Assembly (NCBI GenBank): GCA_903928685.1
Contig: CAIYRS010000108.1
Span: forward strand, 83,161-147,160
Direction of reading: 5' to 3'
Length of the DNA: 64,000 bases
From: an uncultured Methylococcaceae bacterium
GTDB taxonomy: Bacteria > Pseudomonadota > Gammaproteobacteria > Methylococcales > Methylomonadaceae
Shown here: positions 1 through 8,502 of the stretch, piece by piece
Numbering within the stretch: position 1 is the stretch's first letter
How the letters are laid out: every line of letters begins with the position of its first letter
Notes under the pieces: generated by a model
What the model was told of the DNA's origin: nothing
The model's input: only the letters and a program-made list of their open reading frames with translations
Database searches by the model: none
Translations under genes and position numbers: made by a program

Positions 1-329
1 GCGGTTTTGTTGCCTTGTCTTTAGCCGTGGAAAAAATGCTGAAACGTAAACAGATTAAATCTAACCCTTTGCATGGGCAGGTGGCTTCGGTTTCTGTGGG
101 TATTTTTAATGGCGTTCCGGTGTTGGATTTGGATTATGCCGAAGACAGCAATGCCGAAACCGATATGAATGTGGTGATGAACGATATGTCCGCTTTTATT
201 GAAGTACAAGGCACCGCCGAAGGCCATGCGTTCAGAAAAGACGAATTGGATGCGCTGTTGATTCTGGCAGAAAACGGCATTAAAGACTTGATGCAAAAAC
301 AGCGCGAAGTTTTGGGGATTGCTGGCTAA
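1..329 (+). CDS. rph: Ribonuclease PH, C-terminal part (cut by window edge)
   Basis: The open frame runs in from the window edge and ends at 329. The visible 109 residues match the C-terminal half of RNase PH, the phosphate-dependent 3'-5' exoribonuclease that trims tRNA precursors. Recognisable parts are the VASVSVGI strand, the [15 protein letters not shown] segment and the EVQGTAEG segment, all typical of the RNase PH core. The N-terminal half lies outside the window. Its stop overlaps the rdgB start (TAATG), and rph-rdgB is a common gammaproteobacterial gene pair, so translational coupling is likely. The assignment rests on remembered family motifs. Confidence 0.9.
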   Translation, partial: GFVALSLAVEKMLKRKQIKSNPLHGQVASVSVGIFNGVPVLDLDYAEDSNAETDMNVVMNDMSAFIEVQGTAEGHAFRKDELDALLILAENGIKDLMQKQREVLGIAG

Positions 330-922
330 TGGCACAAGTGGTTTTAGCCAGCGGTAACGCTGGCAAAATTAAGGAAATTCAGGCGTTGTTACCGGAGGTG
401 CAAATTGTGCCGCAATCAGCGTTCAATGTTATCGAATGTGCAGAACCCGCTTGCACCTTTGTTGAAAACGCTTTGATAAAAGCCAGAAACGCCGCTTTAC
501 ATTGCCAATTGCCTGCGATTGCTGATGACTCTGGCTTAATCGTTGATGCTTTGCAAGGTGCGCCGGGCGTGTTGTCGGCGCGTTATGCGGGAGAAAACGC
601 CAGCGATCAAGATAATATCGACAAGCTTTTGCAGGCATTAACAGATGTGCCAGCAGCCCAGCGCAGCGCTCGTTTCGTCTGTGTGATGGTGTATGTGCGC
701 CACGGGCAAGACCCTTGCCCGCTGATTGCCCACGGTGTTTGGGAAGGGCAGATTCTCAAGCAAGCCATTGGCACGAACGGTTTTGGTTATGACCCAGTGT
801 TTTGGTTGCCTGAGCAACAACTGGCTTCCGCGCAATTACCGCCGGAAACTAAAAATGCTTTAAGCCATCGGGGCCAAGCAGTGCGGCAATTGGCGGCGTT
901 AATTGCCGCGCAGATGTCTTGA
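329..922 (+). CDS. rdgB: RdgB/HAM1 family non-canonical purine NTP pyrophosphatase
   Basis: This 197-residue protein has the full Ham1/RdgB layout. It opens with the nucleotide-binding LASGNAGKIKEI segment (residues 6-17), followed by the acidic ADDSGL motif (65-70), GAPGVLSARYAG, and near the end GFGYDPVFW and the SHRGQA segment. The family hydrolyses dITP, XTP and ITP to monophosphates and pyrophosphate, keeping deaminated purines out of DNA and RNA. Length is normal for the family (about 195-200). The ATG overlaps the rph stop, so it is probably translated with rph. The next gene begins at or just after its stop. Confidence 0.95.
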   Translation: MAQVVLASGNAGKIKEIQALLPEVQIVPQSAFNVIECAEPACTFVENALIKARNAALHCQLPAIADDSGLIVDALQGAPGVLSARYAGENASDQDNIDKLLQALTDVPAAQRSARFVCVMVYVRHGQDPCPLIAHGVWEGQILKQAIGTNGFGYDPVFWLPEQQLASAQLPPETKNALSHRGQAVRQLAALIAAQMS

Positions 923-936
923 CGGCAGCATTAGCG

Positions 937-1971
937 ATGACCAATTTAATTGCCATTGCCAACCAATTTTGCCCAAAGCAGACTGTGATTGATGTGCAGC
1001 CTTTGGGCAATGGCCTGATTAACGATACTTTTTTAGTCACTACCGCTGATTCGCGGTTTGTTTTACAACGGATAAATCGCCAGGTTTTCCCTGAGCCTGC
1101 GTTGATTTCCGCCAACTTGCAAGTGCTTAGCCAGCATCTTGCCCAGCAAAAAAATCCGCGTTTGCAGCTGCCGGACATTATCAGCAGCATCGATAAGCAA
1201 CTCAATTTCCAAGACAGTCACGGCGATTTTTGGCGCGCACAGAGTTTTATTGCCGATACCGATAGCTTGGAAACGCTGCGTAGCCTTGCTGATGCTGAAC
1301 AAGTCGGCTTTGCTTTGGCGCATTTTCATAAGCTGTTTAGCAACTTAAATCCGGCTTTGCTGCATGACACCTTGCCGGGATTCCATATCCCCCCCGGTTA
1401 TCTCCAGCAGTATGAGCAAGTGCGGGCGCAAACTTCACTCAGTGATGCTTTCTGTGCCGAATTTATCTATAACTTTGCGGTTTACGCCGATGGTTTGGAG
1501 CAAGGCAAACATGCAGGCAGTCTGCCGTTGCGGGCAATCCATGGCGACCCTAAGCTAAATAACTTTTTATTCGCCAAAGCTAGCAGCCAGATTGTTAGCT
1601 TGATCGATCTGGATACCGTCAAACCGGGCTTGGTGCATTACGATATTGGCGATTGTTTGCGTTCCTGCTGCCATCAAGAAGCCACTGACGAATTTGATTT
1701 GGACATCGCGGCGGCGATTTTGAGCAGTTATTTAGCGGAAGCGGGCGATTTCTTCTCAGCAGCCGATTATCAGTATTTATATCCCGCTATCCGGTTGATC
1801 CCATTTGAATTGGGCTTGCGTTTTTATAGCGATTATCTGGCGGGCAACCGCTATTTCAAAGTGACCCAGCCCTTGCAGAATTTGCAACGCGCCAGCAGTC
1901 AATTCCGTTTGTGCGCCGATATTATGGCGAAAGAAGCGCAGCTCAAGGCTTTGCTTGGGCAGTTGCGTTAA
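937..1971 (+). CDS. APH-fold phosphotransferase, N-acetylhexosamine kinase-like
   Basis: The protein belongs to the aminoglycoside phosphotransferase/choline kinase fold. The catalytic loop HGDPKLNN begins at His202 (counted from the ATG at 937) and is followed by the metal-binding IDLDTV and then PGLVHYDIGDCLRSCCH. These motifs resemble the N-acetylhexosamine 1-kinase (NahK)/'mucin desulfatase' branch rather than antibiotic-resistance enzymes. A small-molecule sugar is therefore the likely phosphoryl acceptor, but the substrate cannot be read from sequence. A TTG at 919 overlapping the rdgB stop could add six residues; the ATG at 937 is preferred. Probably in the rph-rdgB transcript. Confidence 0.75.
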   Translation: MTNLIAIANQFCPKQTVIDVQPLGNGLINDTFLVTTADSRFVLQRINRQVFPEPALISANLQVLSQHLAQQKNPRLQLPDIISSIDKQLNFQDSHGDFWRAQSFIADTDSLETLRSLADAEQVGFALAHFHKLFSNLNPALLHDTLPGFHIPPGYLQQYEQVRAQTSLSDAFCAEFIYNFAVYADGLEQGKHAGSLPLRAIHGDPKLNNFLFAKASSQIVSLIDLDTVKPGLVHYDIGDCLRSCCHQEATDEFDLDIAAAILSSYLAEAGDFFSAADYQYLYPAIRLIPFELGLRFYSDYLAGNRYFKVTQPLQNLQRASSQFRLCADIMAKEAQLKALLGQLR

Positions 1972-1995
1972 CGGCTTCGATTACATCGTTCCCAC

Positions 1996-2124
1996 GCTCT
2001 GCGTGGGAATGCCGCCTATGACGCTCCAGCGTCGCATTACGCAACGCCGGAGCGTTGCAGGATGCGTTACCACGCGGAGCGTGGGAACGATAAAGCTCAC
2101 AAAATCAACAGGCTATTCATGACC
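1996..2124. repeat. Direct repeat copy A (about 130 bp) with inverted ends
   Basis: This stretch matches 2324-2453 with only a few substitutions and one single-base indel. It carries GC-rich inverted segments (the CACGCTCTGCGTGGG type at the left, CCACGCGGAGCGTGGG at the right) and an inner ACGCTCCAGCGT/ACGC-GGAGCGT arrangement, so it can fold into hairpins. Its right end includes the leader and ATGACC start of the downstream exporter gene, so copy A holds a vestigial gene start that leads nowhere. Confidence 0.85.
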
Positions 2125-2133
2125 AATTGAGCT

Positions 2134-2271
2134 GGTTACCAAGCTCCGGCTTGGTAACCCAAGTCTCAGAAGCTCTAGCTTCGAGAATGATAGGAAGCTA
2201 GAGCTTCCTATCATTCTCGAAGCTAGAGCTTCCTATCCTGCATTCCCAAGCCGCAGCTTGGGAACGAGCGT
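2134..2271. repeat. Array of nested hairpins, including a 64-bp palindrome
   Basis: Three adjacent inverted repeats lie here. One at 2134-2159 has 11-bp arms around TCCG. One at 2169-2232 has perfect 31-bp arms around a 2-base centre, built from the unit GAAGCTCTAGCTTC and its neighbours. A third near 2245-2271 has CCCAAGC/GCTTGGG arms. Together with the flanking direct repeats they fill the whole 476-bp spacer, in which no gene is apparent. They look like REP/MITE-type dispersed elements. Confidence 0.8.
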
Positions 2272-2323
2272 CAATTTAATATTCTGAATATTAATGCTTT
2301 TTCCTTAACTTAATGGCAGCCAG

Positions 2324-2453
2324 GCTCTGCGTGGGAATGCCGCTTATGACGCTCCAGCGTCGCATTACGCAACGCTGGAGCGTTGCAGGATGCGTTACCA
2401 CGCGGAGCGTGGGAACGATAAAACTCATAAAATCAACAGGCTAATTCATGACC
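2324..2453. repeat. Direct repeat copy B, running into the exporter start
   Basis: Second copy of the 1996-2124 element. It ends inside the first two codons of the EamA-family gene at 2448, so the leader and ribosome-binding region of that gene are part of the repeated unit. Differences from copy A are scattered substitutions plus one extra A before ATTCATGACC. Confidence 0.85.
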
Positions 2454-3359
2454 GATTCCATTGCCAAACGCCGTCGTTTGATAGGTTTATTGCTGGTGCT
2501 ATTAGGCGCGTTTGGGTTTTCAGCCAAAGCCATTTTTATTAAATTGGCTTATGGCATCAGTACGCAAACCGATGCTATTACCTTAATGGCGTTACGCATG
2601 GCGTTTTCCTTGCCGTTTTTTTTGCTGGTTGCGGTTTGGAATAACAAGACTTCGACGGCTGAACCTTTGCCGCCGAAACAATGGTTGGTGATTATTGTTT
2701 TGGGCTTGATGGGCTATTACATCGCCAGTTTTTTGGATTTTCTGGGGCTGCAATACATTTCCGCCGGACTGGAGCGGGTTATCCTGTTTTTGTATCCGAC
2801 GTTTGTGATTGTGTTTTCTGCTTTGGTTTACAAACGCAAAATCACTTGGCGCGTTGGCTTGGCTTTGGCGTTAAGTTACGCGGGGATGTTGTTGGTGTTT
2901 GTTGAGCATCTGGCAACCGAATCAGCGAATGTTTGGCTGGGTTCGTTGTTGGTGCTGGCAAGTGCGGTGGTGTTTGCTTGCTTTACTATGGGTAGCGGGG
3001 TGATGACGCCGCGTATTGGCGCGGCGCGGTTTACCGCTTACACCATGACCATTGCCTGTATCGCCACGCTGGTGCATTTCGTGGTAGTGCATGGTATTGA
3101 TTTGCTGGATTTGCCGAAGGATGTGTATGTTTTGGCAGGGCTGATGGCGATTTTTTCTACGGTGTTGCCTGCGTTTTTTATGAATGCAGGCATATTGCGG
3201 ATAGGTGCGGGTTCGGCATCGATTGTCAGTACCATCGGCCCGATTTTAACCTTGGCCTTGGCCTTTGTGGTTTTAGCTGAGCCAGTGAGTTATTGGCAAT
3301 TGGCAGGGACTTTTTTGGTGTTGGCGGGTGTTTATACAGTAAGTAAAGTGAAGGCGTAA
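2448..3359 (+). CDS. EamA/DMT-family membrane exporter
   Basis: This 303-residue, very hydrophobic protein has about ten predicted membrane segments in two five-helix halves, as in EamA (DUF6) drug/metabolite transporters. Typical features are the first helix (LLLVLLGAFGFSAKAIFIKLAY), the LERVILFLYPTFV segment closing the first half, and a second half ending in EPVSYWQLAGTFLVLAGVYTVSK. Such proteins export metabolites across the inner membrane; the substrate is unknown. It is flanked by repeat-rich spacers and has no obvious operon partner. Its leader lies inside a duplicated repeat unit. Confidence 0.88.
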   Translation: MTDSIAKRRRLIGLLLVLLGAFGFSAKAIFIKLAYGISTQTDAITLMALRMAFSLPFFLLVAVWNNKTSTAEPLPPKQWLVIIVLGLMGYYIASFLDFLGLQYISAGLERVILFLYPTFVIVFSALVYKRKITWRVGLALALSYAGMLLVFVEHLATESANVWLGSLLVLASAVVFACFTMGSGVMTPRIGAARFTAYTMTIACIATLVHFVVVHGIDLLDLPKDVYVLAGLMAIFSTVLPAFFMNAGILRIGAGSASIVSTIGPILTLALAFVVLAEPVSYWQLAGTFLVLAGVYTVSKVKA

Positions 3360-3448
3360 TTTTGGCTAGGTGCGTTGGTTGCCAAATGCCGATTTTGTGG
3401 TCGTAACGATAAAATCATGATGTTGTAATTGGTTTACAACATGCAAAT

Positions 3449-3525
3449 GTAGGATGGGCTGACGCCAGGAAGCCCATCAAATTATACGGCCCAGTGATGG
3501 GCTTCCTGTCGTCAGCCCATCCTAC
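3449..3525. repeat. Inverted repeat, 31-bp arms (MITE/REP-like)
   Basis: The arms at 3449-3479 and 3495-3525 are reverse complements with a single mismatch, separated by 15 bp. They begin GTAGGATGGGCTGACG and read toward GAAGCCCATCA. No open frame is associated. The rest of the 3360-3812 spacer holds the gene remnant at 3555-3599 and otherwise AT-rich sequence that probably contains the promoter of the FHA-protease gene. Confidence 0.85.
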
Positions 3526-3554
3526 GGCTATCGCTTGCTGTACGTCAGCGATCA

Positions 3555-3599
3555 TCAAAACACCAAACTTTTGGCGTTTTCCCCCGCAATTTCCCTCAA
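3555..3599 (-). pseudogene. Orphan 3' end of an epmB/kamA-like gene
   Basis: Read on the minus strand, these bases encode REIAGENAKSLVF followed by a stop. That is identical in protein to the last 13 residues of the intact EpmB encoded at 8503-9513. The DNA differs at several third positions and every difference is synonymous (ATC/ATT, GCC/GCG, AGC/AGT, TTA/TTG). Upstream of the matching part the reading frame diverges from EpmB. It therefore looks like the leftover tail of a diverged epmB copy or homologue, not a recent slip-duplication. Confidence 0.7.
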
Positions 3600-3812
3600 G
3601 TGAATTGCGCTTACTTGTGTCCAAGGTTTACTTAACATTAGTACGGCCTATCGTCTAAGTGTATGGACAAGTGTCGATTGCCTTAGCGTTTGGGGCAATT
3701 AGTCTGTAATTATGCAACTCTAGTCACAGTAATTTGAGCTTACTCGGTTTTAAATAGTAGGCTTAGGCATTAAAATCCTTTGCAAAATCATAAATGTAAA
3801 GGGGAGGCAACA

Positions 3813-5543
3813 ATGCTGAAAATTATAATAAAACATTTGGTCGGCTCTAAAGCCAATCAAACAGAGTTTTTCGAAATGCCCATCCAAGAAATCTCGTTCG
3901 GGCGGGACAGCGTGTGTGAGGTTGTTTTTGATCCCGTAATAGACGATTTAGTCAGCCGTTTACATTGCAAGATCTCCGTGCAAAACGACGAAGAATTTTT
4001 ATTGACCGACTCAAGTAGCCGCAATGGCACGTTCCTCAATAATTCCCGGTTGCAAGCCCCGCAGATTTTGCAAGCGGGGGACGTGGTGCAGTTGGGCAAA
4101 GGGGGGGCAGAATTTGTTTTTGATCTTGATCCCAGACCTACAGGCAATGACAGAACCACTCGCCTAGGTAATCTGCCTGCGGATTTTGATTTGTCACGCG
4201 AGACTCGTATCGACATCAATGCGGAACAGTTTTTCCCTAATCCTTTTGAAGTTAGCGAAGAGCCAGTATTTTCCAGCCAACCATCGGGCACTATCGGCAG
4301 AAAAACCGTTGAACGCTTGATTGACCAAGCCGAAACCCACAGCCGGAAAAAATTGATTAATATCGGTGCTGGCCTCATTGCGGTCATTCTGGCGGTTTCA
4401 GGGTATTTCATCTACAAAAGCGACCAAGAAAAAGCAGAAATTCAAGAGACGTTAGATGCAACCCAACTTAGCCAAAAACGTAAATTAGCCGAATTGATGG
4501 CTAATAAGGCCTTGTCTTCGGCTGACATCTTCAAGAAATACGGCAATTCCACTGTATTTATTGAAGCCAGCTGGAAATTGATAGACATCCCTACGGGTAA
4601 GCAATTTTTTCAGAGAGCCATCTGCGTCAGTAAACATAAGGGCAAATGCCAAGAAAAACGTCCTGCCTACCGTTTTGTCAACGGCGCGGTGGAACCTGAT
4701 TTAACGTTAGAAGCGGGTTACCCTGTAGGTGGTGAGTTTGCGGGTTCTGGGTTTGTCGTCAATGAAAACGGCTACATTTTAACTAATCGCCATGTCGCGG
4801 CTGGCTGGCAAACACAAAATCGCCATTTTGAACTGCCGGGGGCTTTAAAGATTTGCCAAAACGAGGGTTGTGAAAAATACGATTTGGTGACCCTGCCTGA
4901 TGACCCGAACAACAAATATGTCATATCGTTAAACAATTGGATTCCTTCAAAATCCATTTACAAATCCCTGCACGGTAAATCTGTGGAAGGCCGTAATGAT
5001 TACTTGGATGTGACTTTTCCCAAAACAGGTTTACGGATTCCTGCCCATTTGGTCAGGGTATCAGACAGTGCCGATGTGGCGTTGATTAAAATTGACACGC
5101 CCCAGCGCTTGGAGTCTGTGGACATGAGCGCGAACGACCTAGTTTCCGCTGGCGAAACCATTACCGTCATGGGCTATCCTGGGGTATCGCCCGACATTGC
5201 CGTAAAAATGGATTCAAAAGACCCCTTAAACCGTGAAGGCGAGTGGCGGCAAATTCCAGACCCTACGGTGACAGGCGGCAATATTGGCAAAGTTATCGAA
5301 GGCTCTGCAAAAACTGTATCGGATTCGGTGAACGGCTATTTCAGTGAAATGGGCGATGTTTATCAATTGACAGTCAACGCTACGGGCAACGGCAATAGTG
5401 GCGGTCCGGTTTTTAACGATAAAGGCCATGTCATCGGTATTTTCTCCTACGGAAAAACTGACCAATCCGGTACTGCCATTTCTTTTGCTGTGCCAATCAA
5501 ACACGGGCAAGAAATTATGGGCATCCACAAACTCGTTCAATAG
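3813..5543 (+). CDS. FHA-domain, membrane-anchored trypsin-like serine protease
   Basis: Start chosen at the ATG at 3813 because GGGGAGG lies just upstream (3801-3807); the protein is then 576 residues. Residues 1-100 form an FHA phosphothreonine-binding domain with GR, SRLHC and NGTFLN signatures. One membrane segment lies near 181-201 (GAGLIAVILAVSGYFIY). The C-terminal part is an HtrA/trypsin-like protease with the triad His327 (NRHVAAGW), Asp421 (SADVALIK) and Ser529 (GNGNSGGPVF). FHA in the cytoplasm and protease in the periplasm is the expected topology. The next genes encode a PP2C phosphatase and a Ser/Thr kinase, which would set phosphothreonine levels read by the FHA domain. This coupling is inference. 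Confidence 0.88.
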   Translation: MLKIIIKHLVGSKANQTEFFEMPIQEISFGRDSVCEVVFDPVIDDLVSRLHCKISVQNDEEFLLTDSSSRNGTFLNNSRLQAPQILQAGDVVQLGKGGAEFVFDLDPRPTGNDRTTRLGNLPADFDLSRETRIDINAEQFFPNPFEVSEEPVFSSQPSGTIGRKTVERLIDQAETHSRKKLINIGAGLIAVILAVSGYFIYKSDQEKAEIQETLDATQLSQKRKLAELMANKALSSADIFKKYGNSTVFIEASWKLIDIPTGKQFFQRAICVSKHKGKCQEKRPAYRFVNGAVEPDLTLEAGYPVGGEFAGSGFVVNENGYILTNRHVAAGWQTQNRHFELPGALKICQNEGCEKYDLVTLPDDPNNKYVISLNNWIPSKSIYKSLHGKSVEGRNDYLDVTFPKTGLRIPAHLVRVSDSADVALIKIDTPQRLESVDMSANDLVSAGETITVMGYPGVSPDIAVKMDSKDPLNREGEWRQIPDPTVTGGNIGKVIEGSAKTVSDSVNGYFSEMGDVYQLTVNATGNGNSGGPVFNDKGHVIGIFSYGKTDQSGTAISFAVPIKHGQEIMGIHKLVQ

Positions 5544-5548
5544 TCGCC

Positions 5549-6385
5549 ATGAAACCATTTTGGAAACAATTTATTAGTCCGCCGCAACCGTCTGCTATAA
5601 GCGATTACGCTCTTGAAATTGGTTCGTATTCAGACGTGGGGCGTACTCGGTCAATCAACCAAGATCAGCTCGGCTATGTGCGTTTTGCCAATGACCAAAC
5701 GGTCTTGACAATGGTTGCCGATGGCATGGGTGGGCATCGCGCAGGTGAAGTGGCTAGCCAAGTGGCGGTTGCTACGTTTCAACGGCTATTTGTTGGGCAA
5801 TTTTCCGATAGCAATGATTATCGGGAAATATTGGTTAACAGCACGATTGCGGCTAATAGGGAAATTTACCAATTGGCGCAAGACTTCCCTGAATACCAAG
5901 GTATGGGGACTACCTTAGTGGCGTTGGCAATTATCAATGGTTATGCCTACTACACCAATACTGGCGATAGCCGTTTGTATTGCTTAAGAAAAAATGATTA
6001 TCGGCAACTTTCAGAAGACCATACCTTAGTAGCCGATATGGTTAACAAGGGTTTGTTGACACCTGCGGCCGCTGAAAACCATCCTGATAAGCACATTATT
6101 ACCTCTGCTTTAGGTACGCATGGCAAATTAAAAATAAGTTGTCCGAACCAGCCACTGGCAATTGAGATGGGTGATTGCTTCCTGCTGTGTTCTGACGGTT
6201 TATATGATTTGGTCAAAGATGACGAAATGCGTCAAACCCTTGTTGCCAACTCGGCCCAGCAGGCTTGCGAACAATTGGTTGGCTTGGCAAATGCGCGGGG
6301 TGGTCTCGACAATATCTCTGTGCTTATTGTCAAAATCTTGGCAAAACCGATTAGCGCCAGAAGAGTCCCCATCACTAGGGCATAA
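5549..6385 (+). CDS. PP2C-family Ser/Thr protein phosphatase
   Basis: This 278-residue protein carries the bacterial PP2C/PrpC/Stp1 motif series in order: GRTRSINQD, VADGMGGHRAGEVAS, GTTLV, NTGDSRLY, LSEDHTLV, CSDGLYDLV and GGLDNISVLIV. The aspartates in these motifs bind the two metal ions that catalyse hydrolysis of phosphoserine and phosphothreonine. There is no signal peptide or membrane segment, so it should act in the cytoplasm. It starts 5 bp after the FHA-protease stop and 21 bp before the kinase, so the three are almost certainly one operon and one regulatory unit. Confidence 0.94.
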   Translation: MKPFWKQFISPPQPSAISDYALEIGSYSDVGRTRSINQDQLGYVRFANDQTVLTMVADGMGGHRAGEVASQVAVATFQRLFVGQFSDSNDYREILVNSTIAANREIYQLAQDFPEYQGMGTTLVALAIINGYAYYTNTGDSRLYCLRKNDYRQLSEDHTLVADMVNKGLLTPAAAENHPDKHIITSALGTHGKLKISCPNQPLAIEMGDCFLLCSDGLYDLVKDDEMRQTLVANSAQQACEQLVGLANARGGLDNISVLIVKILAKPISARRVPITRA

Positions 6386-6406
6386 TCTTAACCATCACAA
6401 AAGCCT

Positions 6407-7687
6407 ATGGAACAGATAGATAATTACAAAATCGTCAAAAAAATCGGCGAAGGCGGTATGGGGGAGGTTTACAAAGGTGTCGATGTCATGCTCGAAAGGG
6501 AAGTTGCCATCAAACTGCTGAAGCCCGAACTAAGCAACCGAGATGATATTGTCCAGCGTTTCCGTTCAGAGGCGATTGCTTTGGGGCGGTTAAATCATCC
6601 GAGTATTGCCGCCGTTTATAATTTTGGTCGATTTAATACCCAGTTTTATATGGCTTTGGAGTTTGTCAACGGCGAGACCTTAGATGATGTCATTAAAAAA
6701 AATGGTGCGCTTGCCTGGCAAACCGCGCTGCACTATGCCATTGCCATTTTGCAAGGTTTGGAGCATGCCCACCGTTTCCATATTATCCACCGGGATATTA
6801 AGCCATCCAACATTATCATTACCGAACAAGACACGGTAAAAATCCTTGATTTTGGTATCGCCAGAATTTTGGAAAAGGCGCGGCAGACCAAATCAGGCAA
6901 TCTCATTGGTACTTTGGAATATGTATCGCCAGAACAAATTCGAGGCCAAGAAACGGATGCGCGATCAGATATTTATTCAGTCGGCGTGGTTTTGTATGAA
7001 ATGCTGACCGGGCATATCCCTTTTGAAAAAAATACTGAATACGATTTGATTAAATCCCAAATTGAAGAAAAACCCAAGCCGCCGCGTAGTTTTAGCCAAG
7101 CCATTCCGCCCCAAATCGAACAGTTAGTGCTTAAGGCATTAGAAAAAAAACCGGAGCGGCGTTTTGCCAGTGCCAATGATTTTGCCGATGCCTTACAAAA
7201 ACTGGTCGAGCATCCGCCCAGTGCCCGCAAGCAAACCAGCTTCGGTTGGGCGCTAAGATTTTGCCGTGACTATCCGGCAATTGTTTTTTTGCTTGCCTTG
7301 TTGGCTATTGGTGGCGGGTATTTTTTATGGTTATCCGGCGGTATGTCGACTATTGGCGGATTAAACCCCAACGCGACTTTTTCATCGGCAAACCAGCTTG
7401 ATGACAAGCACGAATTACCTGAAAGCACCGTGGGCGGGGCATCTGAACAACTAACTGAAAACGCGCCACTGCCACCGCCGAGTGATCTGCAACCTATTGA
7501 AGAACAACATATCGTGGAAAATAAATTACCGCACACTAAAGTTGCGGTAAAGCCGATGTCTCAAAACAGCAAACCAAAACCCAAGCTTAAACCAGTACCG
7601 ACAGCAAAACCGCTAGACCAATCGTCCCCGCCTGTTTCGGATATTCCCGATATTGGCGGGGCAGCCAAGGATTTTTTCGGCAAATAA
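6407..7687 (+). CDS. PknB-type membrane Ser/Thr protein kinase
   Basis: The first 270 residues are a complete Hanks-type kinase domain: GEGGMGEVYKG glycine loop, VAIKLL lysine, HRDIKPSNI catalytic loop, DFGIAR, and a GTLEYVSPEQIRG activation/APE region. A membrane helix follows near 288-308 (AIVFLLALLAIGGGYFLW), and then a Pro/Lys-rich periplasmic tail of about 115 residues without PASTA repeats. The family phosphorylates Ser/Thr on cytoplasmic proteins. The adjacent phosphatase would reverse this and the adjacent FHA protease is a natural reader. This resembles the PpkA/PppA/Fha arrangement of type VI secretion, but no T6SS gene lies in this window. Confidence 0.94.
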   Translation: MEQIDNYKIVKKIGEGGMGEVYKGVDVMLEREVAIKLLKPELSNRDDIVQRFRSEAIALGRLNHPSIAAVYNFGRFNTQFYMALEFVNGETLDDVIKKNGALAWQTALHYAIAILQGLEHAHRFHIIHRDIKPSNIIITEQDTVKILDFGIARILEKARQTKSGNLIGTLEYVSPEQIRGQETDARSDIYSVGVVLYEMLTGHIPFEKNTEYDLIKSQIEEKPKPPRSFSQAIPPQIEQLVLKALEKKPERRFASANDFADALQKLVEHPPSARKQTSFGWALRFCRDYPAIVFLLALLAIGGGYFLWLSGGMSTIGGLNPNATFSSANQLDDKHELPESTVGGASEQLTENAPLPPPSDLQPIEEQHIVENKLPHTKVAVKPMSQNSKPKPKLKPVPTAKPLDQSSPPVSDIPDIGGAAKDFFGK

Positions 7688-7767
7688 ACACAAGCATTGC
7701 GAATCCGGCCTTATTTAGGGGGGCGGGCTTCCCAAACCACCAATTGCTTATTCGTGAGGATCAAACA

Positions 7768-8367
7768 ATGAAAAAAATAATAATTACAACAACAATTGCC
7801 GCTTTGTCACTCAGCGGCTGTTCCACCATGACCAAAGAACAACAAGCTTCTCTTGGCGGGGTAGTAGGTGCGATTGCCGGGGTCGTTATAGGCGCTGTGA
7901 TCGGTGGCAATGGTTCCGGCGCGGCAATTGGCGCGGCGGCAGGGGCTTTGGTGGGCGGCGGGGTGACTTACGCTTTTGCCAATGACCCCTATACCCAAGC
8001 GGTAAGCCAACAATCCACACAATGGCAAAAGGAAGTCGGTGCCAAGACTGAAATCATCAAAGTATCGCAAGTGGTTGAAAAAGGTGAGACTGTCCAGCAA
8101 ATAGAAAGCCAAAAAATGGTGGTTTCTGAAGAGCAGATGGTTTTTGCCGAGCATTTGTCACCCAAAGTAAAGAACCATTTGATAGCTGCCAAACAAGCGT
8201 CCCTTAAGGTGGGTGGTCTTGTTCAAGTCATCTGCCCAGCCAGTGCCACACAAGCGGTGATGGACGAAATTAACAGCACAGGGGTTAAATACTTTAAAGA
8301 CAACACGTTAAATGCAGGCTATGTGGTTGTCATGTCCAAAAATAACAATCCGAGTGTGCAGCTTTAG
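7768..8367 (+). CDS. Glycine-zipper lipoprotein
   Basis: The ATG at 7768 is preferred because GTGAGGA precedes it, giving 199 residues. A lipoprotein signal peptide with lipobox LSGC comes first. A glycine-zipper segment follows, rich in GG and GA steps (GGVVGAIAGVVIGAVIGG, then GAAIGAAAGALVGGG), as in outer-membrane Gly-zipper lipoproteins. The C-terminal 120 residues are hydrophilic with no recognised domain. It lies about 80 bp after the kinase and may be the last gene of that operon. A link to the envelope protease is plausible but not shown. Confidence 0.8.
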   Translation: MKKIIITTTIAALSLSGCSTMTKEQQASLGGVVGAIAGVVIGAVIGGNGSGAAIGAAAGALVGGGVTYAFANDPYTQAVSQQSTQWQKEVGAKTEIIKVSQVVEKGETVQQIESQKMVVSEEQMVFAEHLSPKVKNHLIAAKQASLKVGGLVQVICPASATQAVMDEINSTGVKYFKDNTLNAGYVVVMSKNNNPSVQL

Positions 8368-8502
8368 GCTGCGTTGCTCTACCTCTTACAGTCGGGCACG
8401 AACGGAATTAGGTTGTTACCGTTCGGTCTGAGCTTGTCTCAGGCTCTTCCTTGGTTTTATCTACTCGGAGTAAAAAACCTGTTTTTTATTCCGAAATAGC
8501 CA

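Noticed and set aside
3813..8367. Type VI secretion regulatory locus
   Set aside because: Kinase, phosphatase and FHA protein fit, but no Tss structural gene is in the window and the FHA protein is fused to a protease.
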